Notes: generated by a model from the letters alone, not told the origin. A stretch of 14,335 nt of DNA from Candidatus Gastranaerophilales bacterium (GCA_021202305.1 JAJQDG010000141.1:1-14335); one strand, 5' to 3'. Shown: positions 1-7,203, numbered from the stretch's first letter. Program-made: numbers and translations.

Positions 1-129
1 TTGAGTTTTAAGCCGTATTAAAAATTCTCTAAATCGTGTAAATTCAATAATACTAATAAAAATTGACATTTACATAACTTAATATTTTTAAAAACTTCCG
101 CCTTTTTTATATAGTTTCATTGTTTTTCA

Positions 130-136
130 AGGGGGG
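130..136 (+). promoter_or_regulatory. Ribosome-binding site for the TTG-started small gene
   Basis: A run AGGGGGG lies 8 bases before a TTG codon at 145. There is no ATG in this frame upstream, and the frame from TTG runs to a stop that overlaps the next gene. The G-run is striking in otherwise AT-rich leader DNA, and it is the main reason to accept the TTG start. Confidence 0.5.
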
Positions 137-144
137 TTTTCATT

Positions 145-318
145 TTGAACCAAGAGAACAGCTGTGAAAAATTAAATGTAAAGATTTTGTTACATTATTT
201 GTATGATGTTTCTGATTATGCGCCGAAAATCATTAATTTAGATGATATTAAAGCGAAATTACTAAAGTTAAATACTCATAGAAACGTAAATGTTTCTGTC
301 GGGGAGTTATATGTTTAG
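145..318 (+). CDS. Small hypothetical protein, first gene of the flagellar operon (TTG start)
   Basis: This 57-residue frame starts with TTG at 145 after a strong purine run and ends with TAG at 316-318. It begins MNQENSCEKLNVKILLHYLY and ends NVSVGELYV. I do not recognise the family. The protein is mixed in charge, with no signal peptide, no membrane segment and one cysteine; the middle, rich in Leu, Ile, Lys and Asp, is probably helical. Its stop codon overlaps the ATG (311) of the following lytic transglycosylase by eight bases, and its own last codons carry that gene's ribosome-binding site. This arrangement supports real, coupled translation. By position it could be a small flagellar accessory or chaperone, but that is inference only. 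The non-ATG start and short length would make most gene callers miss it. Confidence 0.55.
   Translation: MNQENSCEKLNVKILLHYLYDVSDYAPKIINLDDIKAKLLKLNTHRNVNVSVGELYV
301..306 (+). promoter_or_regulatory. Ribosome-binding site deciding the transglycosylase start
   Basis: GGGGAG lies 4 bases before ATG at 311. The in-frame ATG at 290 has no comparable purine run in front of it, so 311 is the better start for the lytic transglycosylase. Confidence 0.55.
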
Positions 319-955
319 TTCAGCCATCCAAAACTATATTAATTCATCGGGCGAAGCCTCTGCGCTAAACCGTGCAAGGCAGCTTGAAACCTACATAAAT
401 TCAGTATATACGCAAAATTTAGAATCGGAAAAAGACGAAAGTAAAACTTCAAATGCAGAGTTTAATAAGGTTTTAGACGAATCAATCAAAGAAACAAAGT
501 CTGTTTTTAATATTGACACGCCGCCAAAAATACCCTTCGGCACGCTTTCTGTCGGTTCTAAATTAAAAGCTGATGCACAAAAAAGCGAAATTATGAATAT
601 TATTGATAAAACCTGCGAAAAATACAACGTTGATTCAAAACTTGTTCAGGCATTAATAAAACAAGAATCCGGATTTAACCCCGATGCAAAATCTAAAGCG
701 GGGGCGCTCGGGTTAATGCAATTAATGCCGAAAACGGCAGAAAGTTTGGGGGTTAAAGACCCGATGAACCCTGAAGATAATATAGACGGCGGCGTCAGAT
801 ATTTAAAACAAATGCTTGACAGATTCAACGGAAATAAAATTTTAGCGCTCGCTGCCTATAATGCAGGTCCAAATGCGGTTTCAAAATATAACGGAGTGCC
901 TCCGTATAAAGAAACACAAAATTATGTAAATTCAATATTGAGTATGTACTTATGA
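311..955 (+). CDS. Lytic transglycosylase (SLT domain) in flagellar operon, no signal peptide
   Basis: This 214-residue protein has a C-terminal soluble-lytic-transglycosylase (goose-lysozyme-like) domain at about residues 92-214. The family motifs are visible: the catalytic Glu in IKQESGFNP (about residue 119), then GALGLMQLMPKTA, AAYNAGPNAV and the closing YVNSIL. Enzymes of this family cleave the MurNAc-GlcNAc bond of peptidoglycan to give 1,6-anhydro-MurNAc ends. The first 90 residues are hydrophilic and low in complexity, with no Sec signal or membrane helix. Since the substrate is outside the cytoplasm and fliE follows 11 bases later, export through the flagellar type III system to open the wall for the rod is a reasonable inference, as for FlgJ-type hydrolases. 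No FlgJ rod-binding domain is evident. An ATG at 290 would add seven residues, but 311 has the better ribosome-binding site. Confidence 0.9.
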   Translation: MFSSAIQNYINSSGEASALNRARQLETYINSVYTQNLESEKDESKTSNAEFNKVLDESIKETKSVFNIDTPPKIPFGTLSVGSKLKADAQKSEIMNIIDKTCEKYNVDSKLVQALIKQESGFNPDAKSKAGALGLMQLMPKTAESLGVKDPMNPEDNIDGGVRYLKQMLDRFNGNKILALAAYNAGPNAVSKYNGVPPYKETQNYVNSILSMYL

Positions 956-966
956 GGTAATTAATT

Positions 967-1293
967 ATGACAGGCGGAATTTCACCAAACATTAATTTAG
1001 GCGAAAGGATTGAACCGAGTAAAATTTCTACGTTTAATACTCCTGTTCGCATGAAAAGTATTGAACAGCCCGAAACAGCAGATTTTAAAACTGTTATGGG
1101 GGGTCTGGTCGAACAGTTAAATACTGATTTAAACGCGCCGGATCAGCTTATGCAGGATTTAATGCTGGATAAAGCGGATATCCACGATGTTATGGCTGCA
1201 ATGGAAAAATCAGAAATTCAATTGAGTATAGCAACAACGGCATTAGGAAATGTCATACAAACGTATGAAAAAGTTATGCAAATATCGATATAA
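967..1293 (+). CDS. fliE: Flagellar hook-basal body protein FliE
   Basis: FliE is the small protein between the FliF MS ring and the proximal rod. It is thought to be the first substrate of the flagellar export apparatus. The 108-residue length suits the family. The C-terminal half carries its signature: LMLDKADIHDVMAAMEKSEI, followed by a helix ending YEKVMQISI, the counterpart of the usual VDIHEVMIAxEKA...YQEIMRMxV. The first 35 residues are poorly conserved, as is usual for FliE. A GAGGT ribosome-binding site (954-958) overlaps the stop of the transglycosylase gene and sits 8 bases before the ATG. flgB and flgC, which often precede fliE, are not here. Identification is secure from the C-terminal motif and from fliF downstream. 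Confidence 0.92.
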   Translation: MTGGISPNINLGERIEPSKISTFNTPVRMKSIEQPETADFKTVMGGLVEQLNTDLNAPDQLMQDLMLDKADIHDVMAAMEKSEIQLSIATTALGNVIQTYEKVMQISI

Positions 1294-1354
1294 ATATATC
1301 CGAATACGGAAAATCAATGTATAATAGGTTTGTAAACATCATCGGTTTGATTAA

Positions 1355-3067
1355 ATGGATTTTAAAAAATTAATGGAAAACAAGCCCGTATTTTACGGGA
1401 TTATATCAGGCGTTGCAATAATTATTTTAATTCTTATTATCGCCGTTGCTTCAATTGCAGCAAGACCTGCAAAATCAGGCAGTGTAAGCGCTCCTGCTTC
1501 CAAAGTTATTCAGGAAGATGTTTCTCTTGTAACAACAGATAAAATCGGGCTTGCAATTGAAGTGCAGGCTCTCCTTGCGCGCCATGGAATTAAAGCAAGA
1601 AGGGTTTTAGACGGCACAAAATCACAAATCGTTCTTTCTTCCAGAGACAAAATTACTGAAGAACAGCGCGATATAGCTATTTTGAGATTAGTTGAATCAG
1701 GGCTTGTTGATGAACATATCGGGCTTGAAATATTTGACACGGGTGATTTTACTTCCACAAAAGAAGATAAAAGAATCCGTCTGGTCAGGGCAATGAACGG
1801 CGAACTTGCAAGACTTATAAGAAAAATTTCGCCGATTAAAAATGCGCAGGTATTTGTTTCTGTGCCTGAACAATCCCTTTTTGCGCAAAATGATAAACCG
1901 ATAACTGCAACTGTTCAAGTTCAACTGGATGAAGGCGAACGTCTTGATGCAATGAAAGTAAAAGCAATTAAAAACCTTCTTATGGGTGCAATTCAAAATT
2001 TAAAGGCGGAAGATATAGCAATAACCGATACAAACGGTAATGTATATGCAAGCATTATAGGCAGTGCAAATGATGCGCTTTCAAAAATTCAGGAAAATGA
2101 CAAATATATGCAGCAAAAAGTTGCAGTGCAGCTTGACAGATTGGTCGGCAAGGGTAATTATGTTGTTACTGTATCAACCTTTTTAACTCAGGCGCCGGTT
2201 GAAAAAACAAGCATAATTTATGACCCTGCATCAAAGACAGCAGTAAATGAACAGGGTTTCACCGAAAAATTGGGCGATAATACGAACGATACAAATTCCG
2301 CCATTAATGCAGTCAGTGTTTACTTGCCATACGGTGTGCCAACTTCGGGGCAAAATTCTTCTCAAGACAGAAAATATGTCCGTCAGGCGCATGAAACACA
2401 ATACGGAGTTACAAAAACACAAGTTAATGAATATATGAAAGAAGGAGTAATTGAAGAAATTTCAATTGCTGTTTCCCTTGAACAATCGACAATTCCGATG
2501 AGCATGACAATTAATGACCTTAAAACTCTTGTTGCACACGCTGCAAGCCCGCTGGTAGACCCGGAAAACGTTTCAATTGCTTTTGTAGAATCGTCAAACC
2601 CGATATTAGCTCCGGATAGTCCGAACAAGCTTCCAAAACCGGAGGAATCCGGAAATCACTGGTGGGTAGTAGGGCTTGTTTTGCTTGTCGGGCTGGGATT
2701 TGGACTGAGATATATTGCAATGCGGGTTAAAGCCGAACAAGAAAAACATAATGAAGAACTGTACAAATTAAGAGAAAAAACAAAAGAACAGGAAAAACAG
2801 CTTAAAGATGTCAATCAAAAGGCGCAGGAATTAATCCAGAAGCAGGCTGCTATGGCGCAAAACCTTTTAGAACAGCAAAATCTTCAAAAATTGCAGGCAC
2901 AGCAAGCAATGGCGCAGGCTAAAGAAAATGAAGCGCAAAGCGCACCTAAAAAACCTGAAAAAGATACCGATATCGATGATGCCATTTCGGAACTTGCAAT
3001 GGATTATTCAGGTCTTGATGACATTGAAGCAACAGAAAAATTAAAAAGCTGGATTGAAGCAAGTTAA
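1355..3067 (+). CDS. fliF: Flagellar MS-ring protein FliF
   Basis: FliF oligomerises in the cytoplasmic membrane to form the MS ring, the base on which the rotor and export gate are built. The 570-residue protein has an N-terminal membrane helix (about 12-36), ring-building YscJ/FliF domains (about 60-235, including NGELARLI and VFVSVPEQSLF), a third ring domain ending with YGVTKTQVNEY and IEEISIAVSLEQ (about 345-378), and a second membrane helix (about 436-455). The cytoplasmic tail is unusual: about 80 residues of Glu/Lys- then Gln/Ala-rich probable coiled coil (458-527). It ends in an acidic segment and a short helix ATEKLKSWIEAS, which resembles the FliG-binding end of other FliF proteins. 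No clear ribosome-binding site precedes the ATG at 1355; a second in-frame ATG at 1373 is less likely because it shortens the cytoplasmic N-terminus. The gene ends 16 bases before the next. Confidence 0.95.
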   Translation: MDFKKLMENKPVFYGIISGVAIIILILIIAVASIAARPAKSGSVSAPASKVIQEDVSLVTTDKIGLAIEVQALLARHGIKARRVLDGTKSQIVLSSRDKITEEQRDIAILRLVESGLVDEHIGLEIFDTGDFTSTKEDKRIRLVRAMNGELARLIRKISPIKNAQVFVSVPEQSLFAQNDKPITATVQVQLDEGERLDAMKVKAIKNLLMGAIQNLKAEDIAITDTNGNVYASIIGSANDALSKIQENDKYMQQKVAVQLDRLVGKGNYVVTVSTFLTQAPVEKTSIIYDPASKTAVNEQGFTEKLGDNTNDTNSAINAVSVYLPYGVPTSGQNSSQDRKYVRQAHETQYGVTKTQVNEYMKEGVIEEISIAVSLEQSTIPMSMTINDLKTLVAHAASPLVDPENVSIAFVESSNPILAPDSPNKLPKPEESGNHWWVVGLVLLVGLGFGLRYIAMRVKAEQEKHNEELYKLREKTKEQEKQLKDVNQKAQELIQKQAAMAQNLLEQQNLQKLQAQQAMAQAKENEAQSAPKKPEKDTDIDDAISELAMDYSGLDDIEATEKLKSWIEAS

Positions 3068-3083
3068 GAGAGAATAAAAAATA

Positions 3084-4151
3084 ATGCCGCCAAAACCTCA
3101 ACCAAAGCCGCAGCCAAAGCCGCAGCCAAAACCTCAAGCAAAGCCTCAAGCAAAAGCGCCCGCTAAACCGGAGCCAAATCAACAGGCACAAGCACAAAAG
3201 CCGAGAGTGATAGAGGGCTTTGACCCCAAGGAATTTGCAAAAAATTTAGCCGGTGAAGCAAGTCAGGTTTTGCCGCCTGAATTATCTGAAGCGGACAAAA
3301 AATTTGTAGTAGAACTTGTTCATAAATTCTGCTTTTTGTGCGCGGATGCACTTGTAAAAGATGAAAAATATAATTTAAATGCAGCTCAAGCAAGCCTTAT
3401 TACACAATTTATCGGAGAATGGACGTTTCATAAATCGGTAGATTTAATAAATGGCGGTATTGCTTTAGAACTTCGCGAAGGGGTTTTGCAAAAAGTTGCA
3501 TTTACGGTTTTTGAAATTGCAAAACAGGCAATAACAAGAAATCTTCCGCAGGAACAAATTATTCAGGTTATTGAAGTTCAAGTTAAAAATTGCTTTACGC
3601 AGGCAATTAACGACCTTAAAAGCAAAGGTAAAATCGATGATGGTATCTTAAATAGAACACTCAGCCAATCAAGCATTGATGCAATGAGTCAGGCTGAATT
3701 TGATCAGGAACGCAATTTGGGGGACGACCTTTCGGATGCAAAAATATTAAAACTTGCTTCGCTTGCACTTTTAATGAAAAAATTGCCGCAGGAAAAAACC
3801 AAAAGTATTACATCAAAATTAAACCAAACCGAAGCACAGGTTTTGTTACAATATATTAAGATGCCTAATCTCGAACAAAAAATTGACAAAGACATTACAA
3901 TTCGCTGTCTTGAAGAAATAAAGGGCATTTTGCCGGAACCAAAAAATATTTCTCCTGAAAGAATTTACGCAAAATTGTTTAAAATTGTTAAATACAGTGA
4001 TAAAAATCAAATTTCAAATATTATAGAAACAGAAAGACCCGCGATAAAACAGTTCGTCCTTTCTCCTTACACGAAAGAGGACGTAAAAATACCTTCTCAT
4101 ATCGGCAATGTTATTTGTAAGTATTTGGAAGAAAAACTTGACAGGCGATGA
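3084..4151 (+). CDS. Protein in the fliG position; weak FliG-like C-terminal third, Pro/Lys/Gln-rich N-terminus
   Basis: This 355-residue protein lies between fliF and fliH, where fliG (rotor switch protein) normally sits. Residues 1-40 are a PKPQ/AKPQ repeat. Residues 45-205 form an unrecognised, mainly helical domain. Residues 219-283 (including ILKLASLALLMKKLPQEKTK) follow the hydrophobic pattern of a FliG N-terminal helical domain. Residues 296-350 contain ISNIIETERPAIKQFVLS, which recalls the FliG EHPQ region (ILxNEHPQTIALILS), with Glu and Pro kept but His and Gln replaced. A complete charged torque-helix domain, as in typical FliG, is not visible. It has no signal peptide or membrane helix, so it should be a cytoplasmic partner of FliF. 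It may be a highly divergent or rearranged FliG, or a separate C-ring/MS-ring adaptor with the true fliG elsewhere. Its stop overlaps the fliH start (ATGA). The function is not settled by sequence alone. Confidence 0.5.
   Translation: MPPKPQPKPQPKPQPKPQAKPQAKAPAKPEPNQQAQAQKPRVIEGFDPKEFAKNLAGEASQVLPPELSEADKKFVVELVHKFCFLCADALVKDEKYNLNAAQASLITQFIGEWTFHKSVDLINGGIALELREGVLQKVAFTVFEIAKQAITRNLPQEQIIQVIEVQVKNCFTQAINDLKSKGKIDDGILNRTLSQSSIDAMSQAEFDQERNLGDDLSDAKILKLASLALLMKKLPQEKTKSITSKLNQTEAQVLLQYIKMPNLEQKIDKDITIRCLEEIKGILPEPKNISPERIYAKLFKIVKYSDKNQISNIIETERPAIKQFVLSPYTKEDVKIPSHIGNVICKYLEEKLDRR
3090..3149 (+). repeat. Five tandem 12-bp repeats encoding PKPQ/AKPQ
   Basis: Five successive 12-base units read CCA AAA CCT CAA, CCA AAG CCG CAG (twice), CCA AAA CCT CAA and GCA AAG CCT CAA, and decay into GCAAAAGCG. 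They encode four PKPQ units and one AKPQ at the very N-terminus of the fliG-position protein. Two adjacent units are identical at the DNA level. Such arrays can change copy number by slippage without breaking the frame. Confidence 0.9.
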
Positions 4152-4996
4152 TAATTAAAAAAAAGGTTAATAAAGAAACCGAAACGAAAAGCGCTCAAAA
4201 TACACCGTCTAACAGCGCAAAAATTATAAAGGGGCAAAAACTGAACCCCTTAAAACAGCATGCGCTTAAAAAAAAGGAACAGTCAGAAAAAAAGAAGGAA
4301 ACTAAAACTCCGGAAAAAAAAGAAATAAAAAAAGAAGAAACGCCCCCCGCTAAAACCGAAATAGAAGAAAAACTTGAAGAATACGAAAAAATTGATGTTT
4401 CGGTTCTTGAATTTAAAGAAAGATACGAAAGAAGAAGGGGTGAAAGACGCCGCGGGTTCCGCCGTATAGATGAGCGCGCCCTTGTTTCCCGCGCGCAGGA
4501 AGAAGCCGTAACTATCCGTGAAGCTGCCGCACAGGAAGGATACAAAAACGGGCTTTTAGAGGCGCAAAGTCAATTAGACAATTTAAAAACATCTCTGGCG
4601 GAATTTATTTCGGCAAGAAAAGAATGTTATGAAGAAATAAGCGGGCATATTCTTGAAATTGCACTTGAAGTTGCCAAAAAAATCATTAAAAAGGAAACAG
4701 AGCTTTCGGGCGATATTCTAAAATCAGTGATGACAGAAGTTTTCGATGAATTAAGTTCGTCTGAAGAAAAAATAACCGTAAGAGTAAACCCCGAAGACGT
4801 TGATTTTGCAAAAGCTTCTTTGCCTGAAATTTTGTCAGACTCGGTAATTGATGCTAAAATAGTTGTTACAGGGGATGAACTGGTTGAACGGGGAAGCTGC
4901 ACGGTAATTGCAAGTAACGGTGTCGTAGATGCAAATTTTTCCACCCAGCTTTCAATAATTCAAAATGCCTTTGGAATTTACAAAGGGGGCGAATAA
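4148..4996 (+). CDS. fliH: Flagellar export-ATPase regulator FliH
   Basis: FliH binds and regulates the FliI ATPase and links it to the C ring during type III export. The 282-residue protein is cytoplasmic. Residues 1-70 are Lys/Glu-rich and disordered-looking. Residues 95-106 are a dense Arg patch (RRRGERRRGFRR). The central helix carries AQEEAVTIREAAAQEGYKNG (117-134), the usual FliH EGYxxGL region. The C-terminal domain (about 155-280) contains LEIALEVAKKIIKKE, ITVRVNPEDV and ERGSCTVIASNGVVDANFSTQL; the last matches the FliH/YscL RGGCxVET..G.vDa.l.tQL motif. The start overlaps the stop of the upstream gene as ATGA, so translation is probably coupled. The Arg patch is more extreme than expected. 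The partner gene fliI does not follow; flhA starts 3 bases after the stop. Confidence 0.85.
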   Translation: MIIKKKVNKETETKSAQNTPSNSAKIIKGQKLNPLKQHALKKKEQSEKKKETKTPEKKEIKKEETPPAKTEIEEKLEEYEKIDVSVLEFKERYERRRGERRRGFRRIDERALVSRAQEEAVTIREAAAQEGYKNGLLEAQSQLDNLKTSLAEFISARKECYEEISGHILEIALEVAKKIIKKETELSGDILKSVMTEVFDELSSSEEKITVRVNPEDVDFAKASLPEILSDSVIDAKIVVTGDELVERGSCTVIASNGVVDANFSTQLSIIQNAFGIYKGGE

Positions 4997-4999
4997 TAA

Positions 5000-7090
5000 A
5001 TGGCTCAGGCAAAAGGAAATATCGCGAATAATCCTGTAAGTGAAATTTTGCTTGCATTTTTTGTTATCGCCCTTGTATTAATTTTGTTGATTGAAATGCC
5101 CAATTGGGTTATAAATTTTTCAATTTCGCTGAATATTACTCTCGGAATTGTACTTTTGATGTTTTCCCTTTTTGTGCAAAAACCCCTTGAATTGGCTTCA
5201 TTTCCTTCAATTATTCTTATCGGCACAATGTTCAGGCTGGTATTATCAATAGCCTCAACCCGTCTTATCCTTGCAAAAGGGGATGCAGGCGAAGTAGTTC
5301 ATGCTTTCGGGCAGTTTGTAACCGGCGGAAACATGGTTGTAGGCGGCGTTATTTACCTTATTATCACGGTTGTGCAATTTATGGTAATTACAAAAGGTGC
5401 CGAACGTATTGCAGAAGTTTCCGCACGTTTTGCGCTTGATGCTATGCCGGGCAAACAAATGACAATTGACGCGGATTTCAATCAGGGGCTTATTTCTCCC
5501 GAAGAAGCGGTAAAAAGGCGCGAAGATTTGCAAAGAGAATCATCCCTTTTTGGTTCAATGGATGGTGCCATGAAATTTGTAAAAGGTGATACCATTGCAG
5601 GCGTTATTATTGCGGTTATAAACATAATCGGGGGCTTGATAATAGGCGTTGTAATGAATCAAATGCCGCTTGCAGATGCAGTTTCAAAATATACAATCTT
5701 AACAATAGGCGACGGTCTTTCATCCCAATTGCCTTCACTTTTGATGTCAATAGCTTCAGGTATAGTGATGACCCGCTCAACCGGTGCCGCAACATCATTA
5801 GGTAAAGATGTGTCGCTGCAGATTTTATCAAAACCGCAGGCTTTATTTCTGGCATGCACCTTTTTAGGGTTTATTGCTCTTACAAGCGGTATTACGGGGC
5901 TTCCGTGGTGGCCTTTTCTTTTATTTACGATTGTTCTTGCATTTGCAGGAATTTCGGTTCTTGTAAATCAGGATGTTCAGGCTCAATTAGGGCAGTTAGA
6001 TGCTGTGCGTAAAAACATGCAGGACCTTGTTAACCCGAATAAAATGTACGAGCGCTTAGGGGTTGACGTTTTAAGCCTTCAGGTTGGCGCAGGGCTGCTT
6101 ATTATTGCAGACCCTGATCAAGACGGGCAATTACTTGCTAAAATTGCCGCATTGCGCCAGAGGGTAACGGATGAACTCGGATATATCATACCGAACATCA
6201 GAATTATGGATTCTTCTGCTATAAAAGATAACGAATATTTAATTGCAATAAGGGGAAATACCGTTGCAACCGGTGTTGTATATCCATCAAAATTTATGGT
6301 TATAGCTGACCAGTGGGAGGCAATGGGTAAAAAAGTTCCCGACAATGTTATTGTTTCGGTTGACCCTACTTACCAATCGCAGGCTTATTGGATTGACCCT
6401 CAATATATTGACAGAAATTCAAAAGTAGTGGCGGTTGATGCCGTAGATGTTATTGTTACTCACCTTCAAGATTGCGTTAGAAAATACGTAGATGAAGTCA
6501 TGACAAAAACGGATGTCTTAAAACTTATGGAACTTGTCAAATCACAGGATCCGACCCTTGTAAATGACCTTGTGCCTACAATTATCTCAACATCTGATTT
6601 AAGAAAAATTTTTGTAAATTTAATCCGCGAAAAAGTTTCAATAAAAGATATTATTTTCATTTTTGAACGCTTATGCGATTATGCCAGATTTTCTAAAGAG
6701 CCGGATATTTTATCGGAAAGGCTGCGCGCGGCTTTAGGACGTCAAATATGCCTTCAAAATTGCAATAAAGATAAAGTTTTATACGCGCTTACTTTATCAA
6801 GCGAATGGGAAAAAACCCTTGATGATTCCTGCCAGAGAACAGAACTCGGCACAATGTTTCTTTTAAATCCGATGCAGGTGCAAGAATTAATTGAAACCAC
6901 TGCAAATACGCTGATGAAAGCTCATCAGGCAGTGGGTGTGCAGCCGGTTATTCTGTGTTCGCCGAGAATAAGACTGCCTTTATATCAAATGCTTGAACGG
7001 CATATACCAACTATTGTAGTTATTTCTTATTCAGAGCTTATAACCGATATCAGAGTAGAAGCAATAGATACAATAGGCGAAGGATATTAA
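5000..7090 (+). CDS. flhA: Flagellar export-gate protein FlhA
   Basis: FlhA is the large export-gate component of the flagellar type III system. It sits in the membrane within the MS ring and docks substrates with its cytoplasmic domain. The 696-residue length is typical. The N-terminal half has about eight membrane helices and the FHIPEP-family signature GAERIAEVSARFALDAMPGK (133-152), followed by TIDADFNQG. Charged residues at R136, R143, D147, K192 and D197 have the same spacing as the functionally important set of Salmonella FlhA (R147, R154, D158, K203, D208). The C-terminal cytoplasmic domain (about 350-696) ends with PRIRLPLYQMLERHIP and VISYSELITDI, as expected. The loop motif usually written LNVASTR reads LSIASTR here. 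A GGGGG ribosome-binding site lies within the end of fliH. It is the last gene of the operon; a hairpin with a T-run follows. Confidence 0.97.
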   Translation: MAQAKGNIANNPVSEILLAFFVIALVLILLIEMPNWVINFSISLNITLGIVLLMFSLFVQKPLELASFPSIILIGTMFRLVLSIASTRLILAKGDAGEVVHAFGQFVTGGNMVVGGVIYLIITVVQFMVITKGAERIAEVSARFALDAMPGKQMTIDADFNQGLISPEEAVKRREDLQRESSLFGSMDGAMKFVKGDTIAGVIIAVINIIGGLIIGVVMNQMPLADAVSKYTILTIGDGLSSQLPSLLMSIASGIVMTRSTGAATSLGKDVSLQILSKPQALFLACTFLGFIALTSGITGLPWWPFLLFTIVLAFAGISVLVNQDVQAQLGQLDAVRKNMQDLVNPNKMYERLGVDVLSLQVGAGLLIIADPDQDGQLLAKIAALRQRVTDELGYIIPNIRIMDSSAIKDNEYLIAIRGNTVATGVVYPSKFMVIADQWEAMGKKVPDNVIVSVDPTYQSQAYWIDPQYIDRNSKVVAVDAVDVIVTHLQDCVRKYVDEVMTKTDVLKLMELVKSQDPTLVNDLVPTIISTSDLRKIFVNLIREKVSIKDIIFIFERLCDYARFSKEPDILSERLRAALGRQICLQNCNKDKVLYALTLSSEWEKTLDDSCQRTELGTMFLLNPMQVQELIETTANTLMKAHQAVGVQPVILCSPRIRLPLYQMLERHIPTIVVISYSELITDIRVEAIDTIGEGY

Positions 7091-7097
7091 TTATAAA

Positions 7098-7166
7098 AAG
7101 TGCTTTATGCTGCAAATGTTTCACTGGAGAATCAGAGCCAAACAGCCTTGCTCCGGCAGAAGCACC
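7098..7166 (+). other. Possible structured 3' leader/trailer RNA after flhA
   Basis: The 110 bases between flhA and ispF hold nested complementarity before the terminator. GTGCTT (7100-7105) pairs with AAGCAC (7160-7165), CTG (7110-7112) with CAG (7157-7159), and CTGGAG (7124-7129) with CTCCGG (7151-7156, one G-U pair). The stretch is richer in G and C than its surroundings. I see no coding frame I believe in it. It could be a structured 3' UTR, a small RNA or chance. Confidence 0.2.
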
Positions 7167-7169
7167 TGC

Positions 7170-7203
7170 TTTGCGGGAAAAATTTAATTTCCCGCAGATT
7201 TTA
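7170..7203 (+). terminator. Intrinsic terminator of the flagellar operon
   Basis: GCGGGAAA (7173-7180) and TTTCCCGC (7188-7195) form a perfect 8-bp stem around a 7-base loop. It extends by three weaker pairs to 7170/7198 and is followed by TTTTA. The T-run lies on the + strand side, so it best serves flhA. It abuts the ispF stop codon (7201-7203), and on the - strand no T-run follows. Confidence 0.7.

Noticed and set aside
1..21. End of an upstream gene reading LSFKPY followed by TAA at 19-21
   Set aside because: Only six codons are visible and another frame also stops nearby, so there is not enough to call a gene.
63..91. TTGACA (63-68) as the -35 box of a promoter for the flagellar operon
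   Set aside because: No convincing -10 box lies 16-18 bases downstream. TAATAT comes after only 11 bases and TATATA (108-113) is far too distant. No sigma-28 or sigma-54 consensus was found either.
1320..1325. TATAAT in the fliE-fliF gap as an internal promoter
   Set aside because: There is no -35-like sequence at the right distance, and such hexamers are expected by chance in AT-rich DNA.
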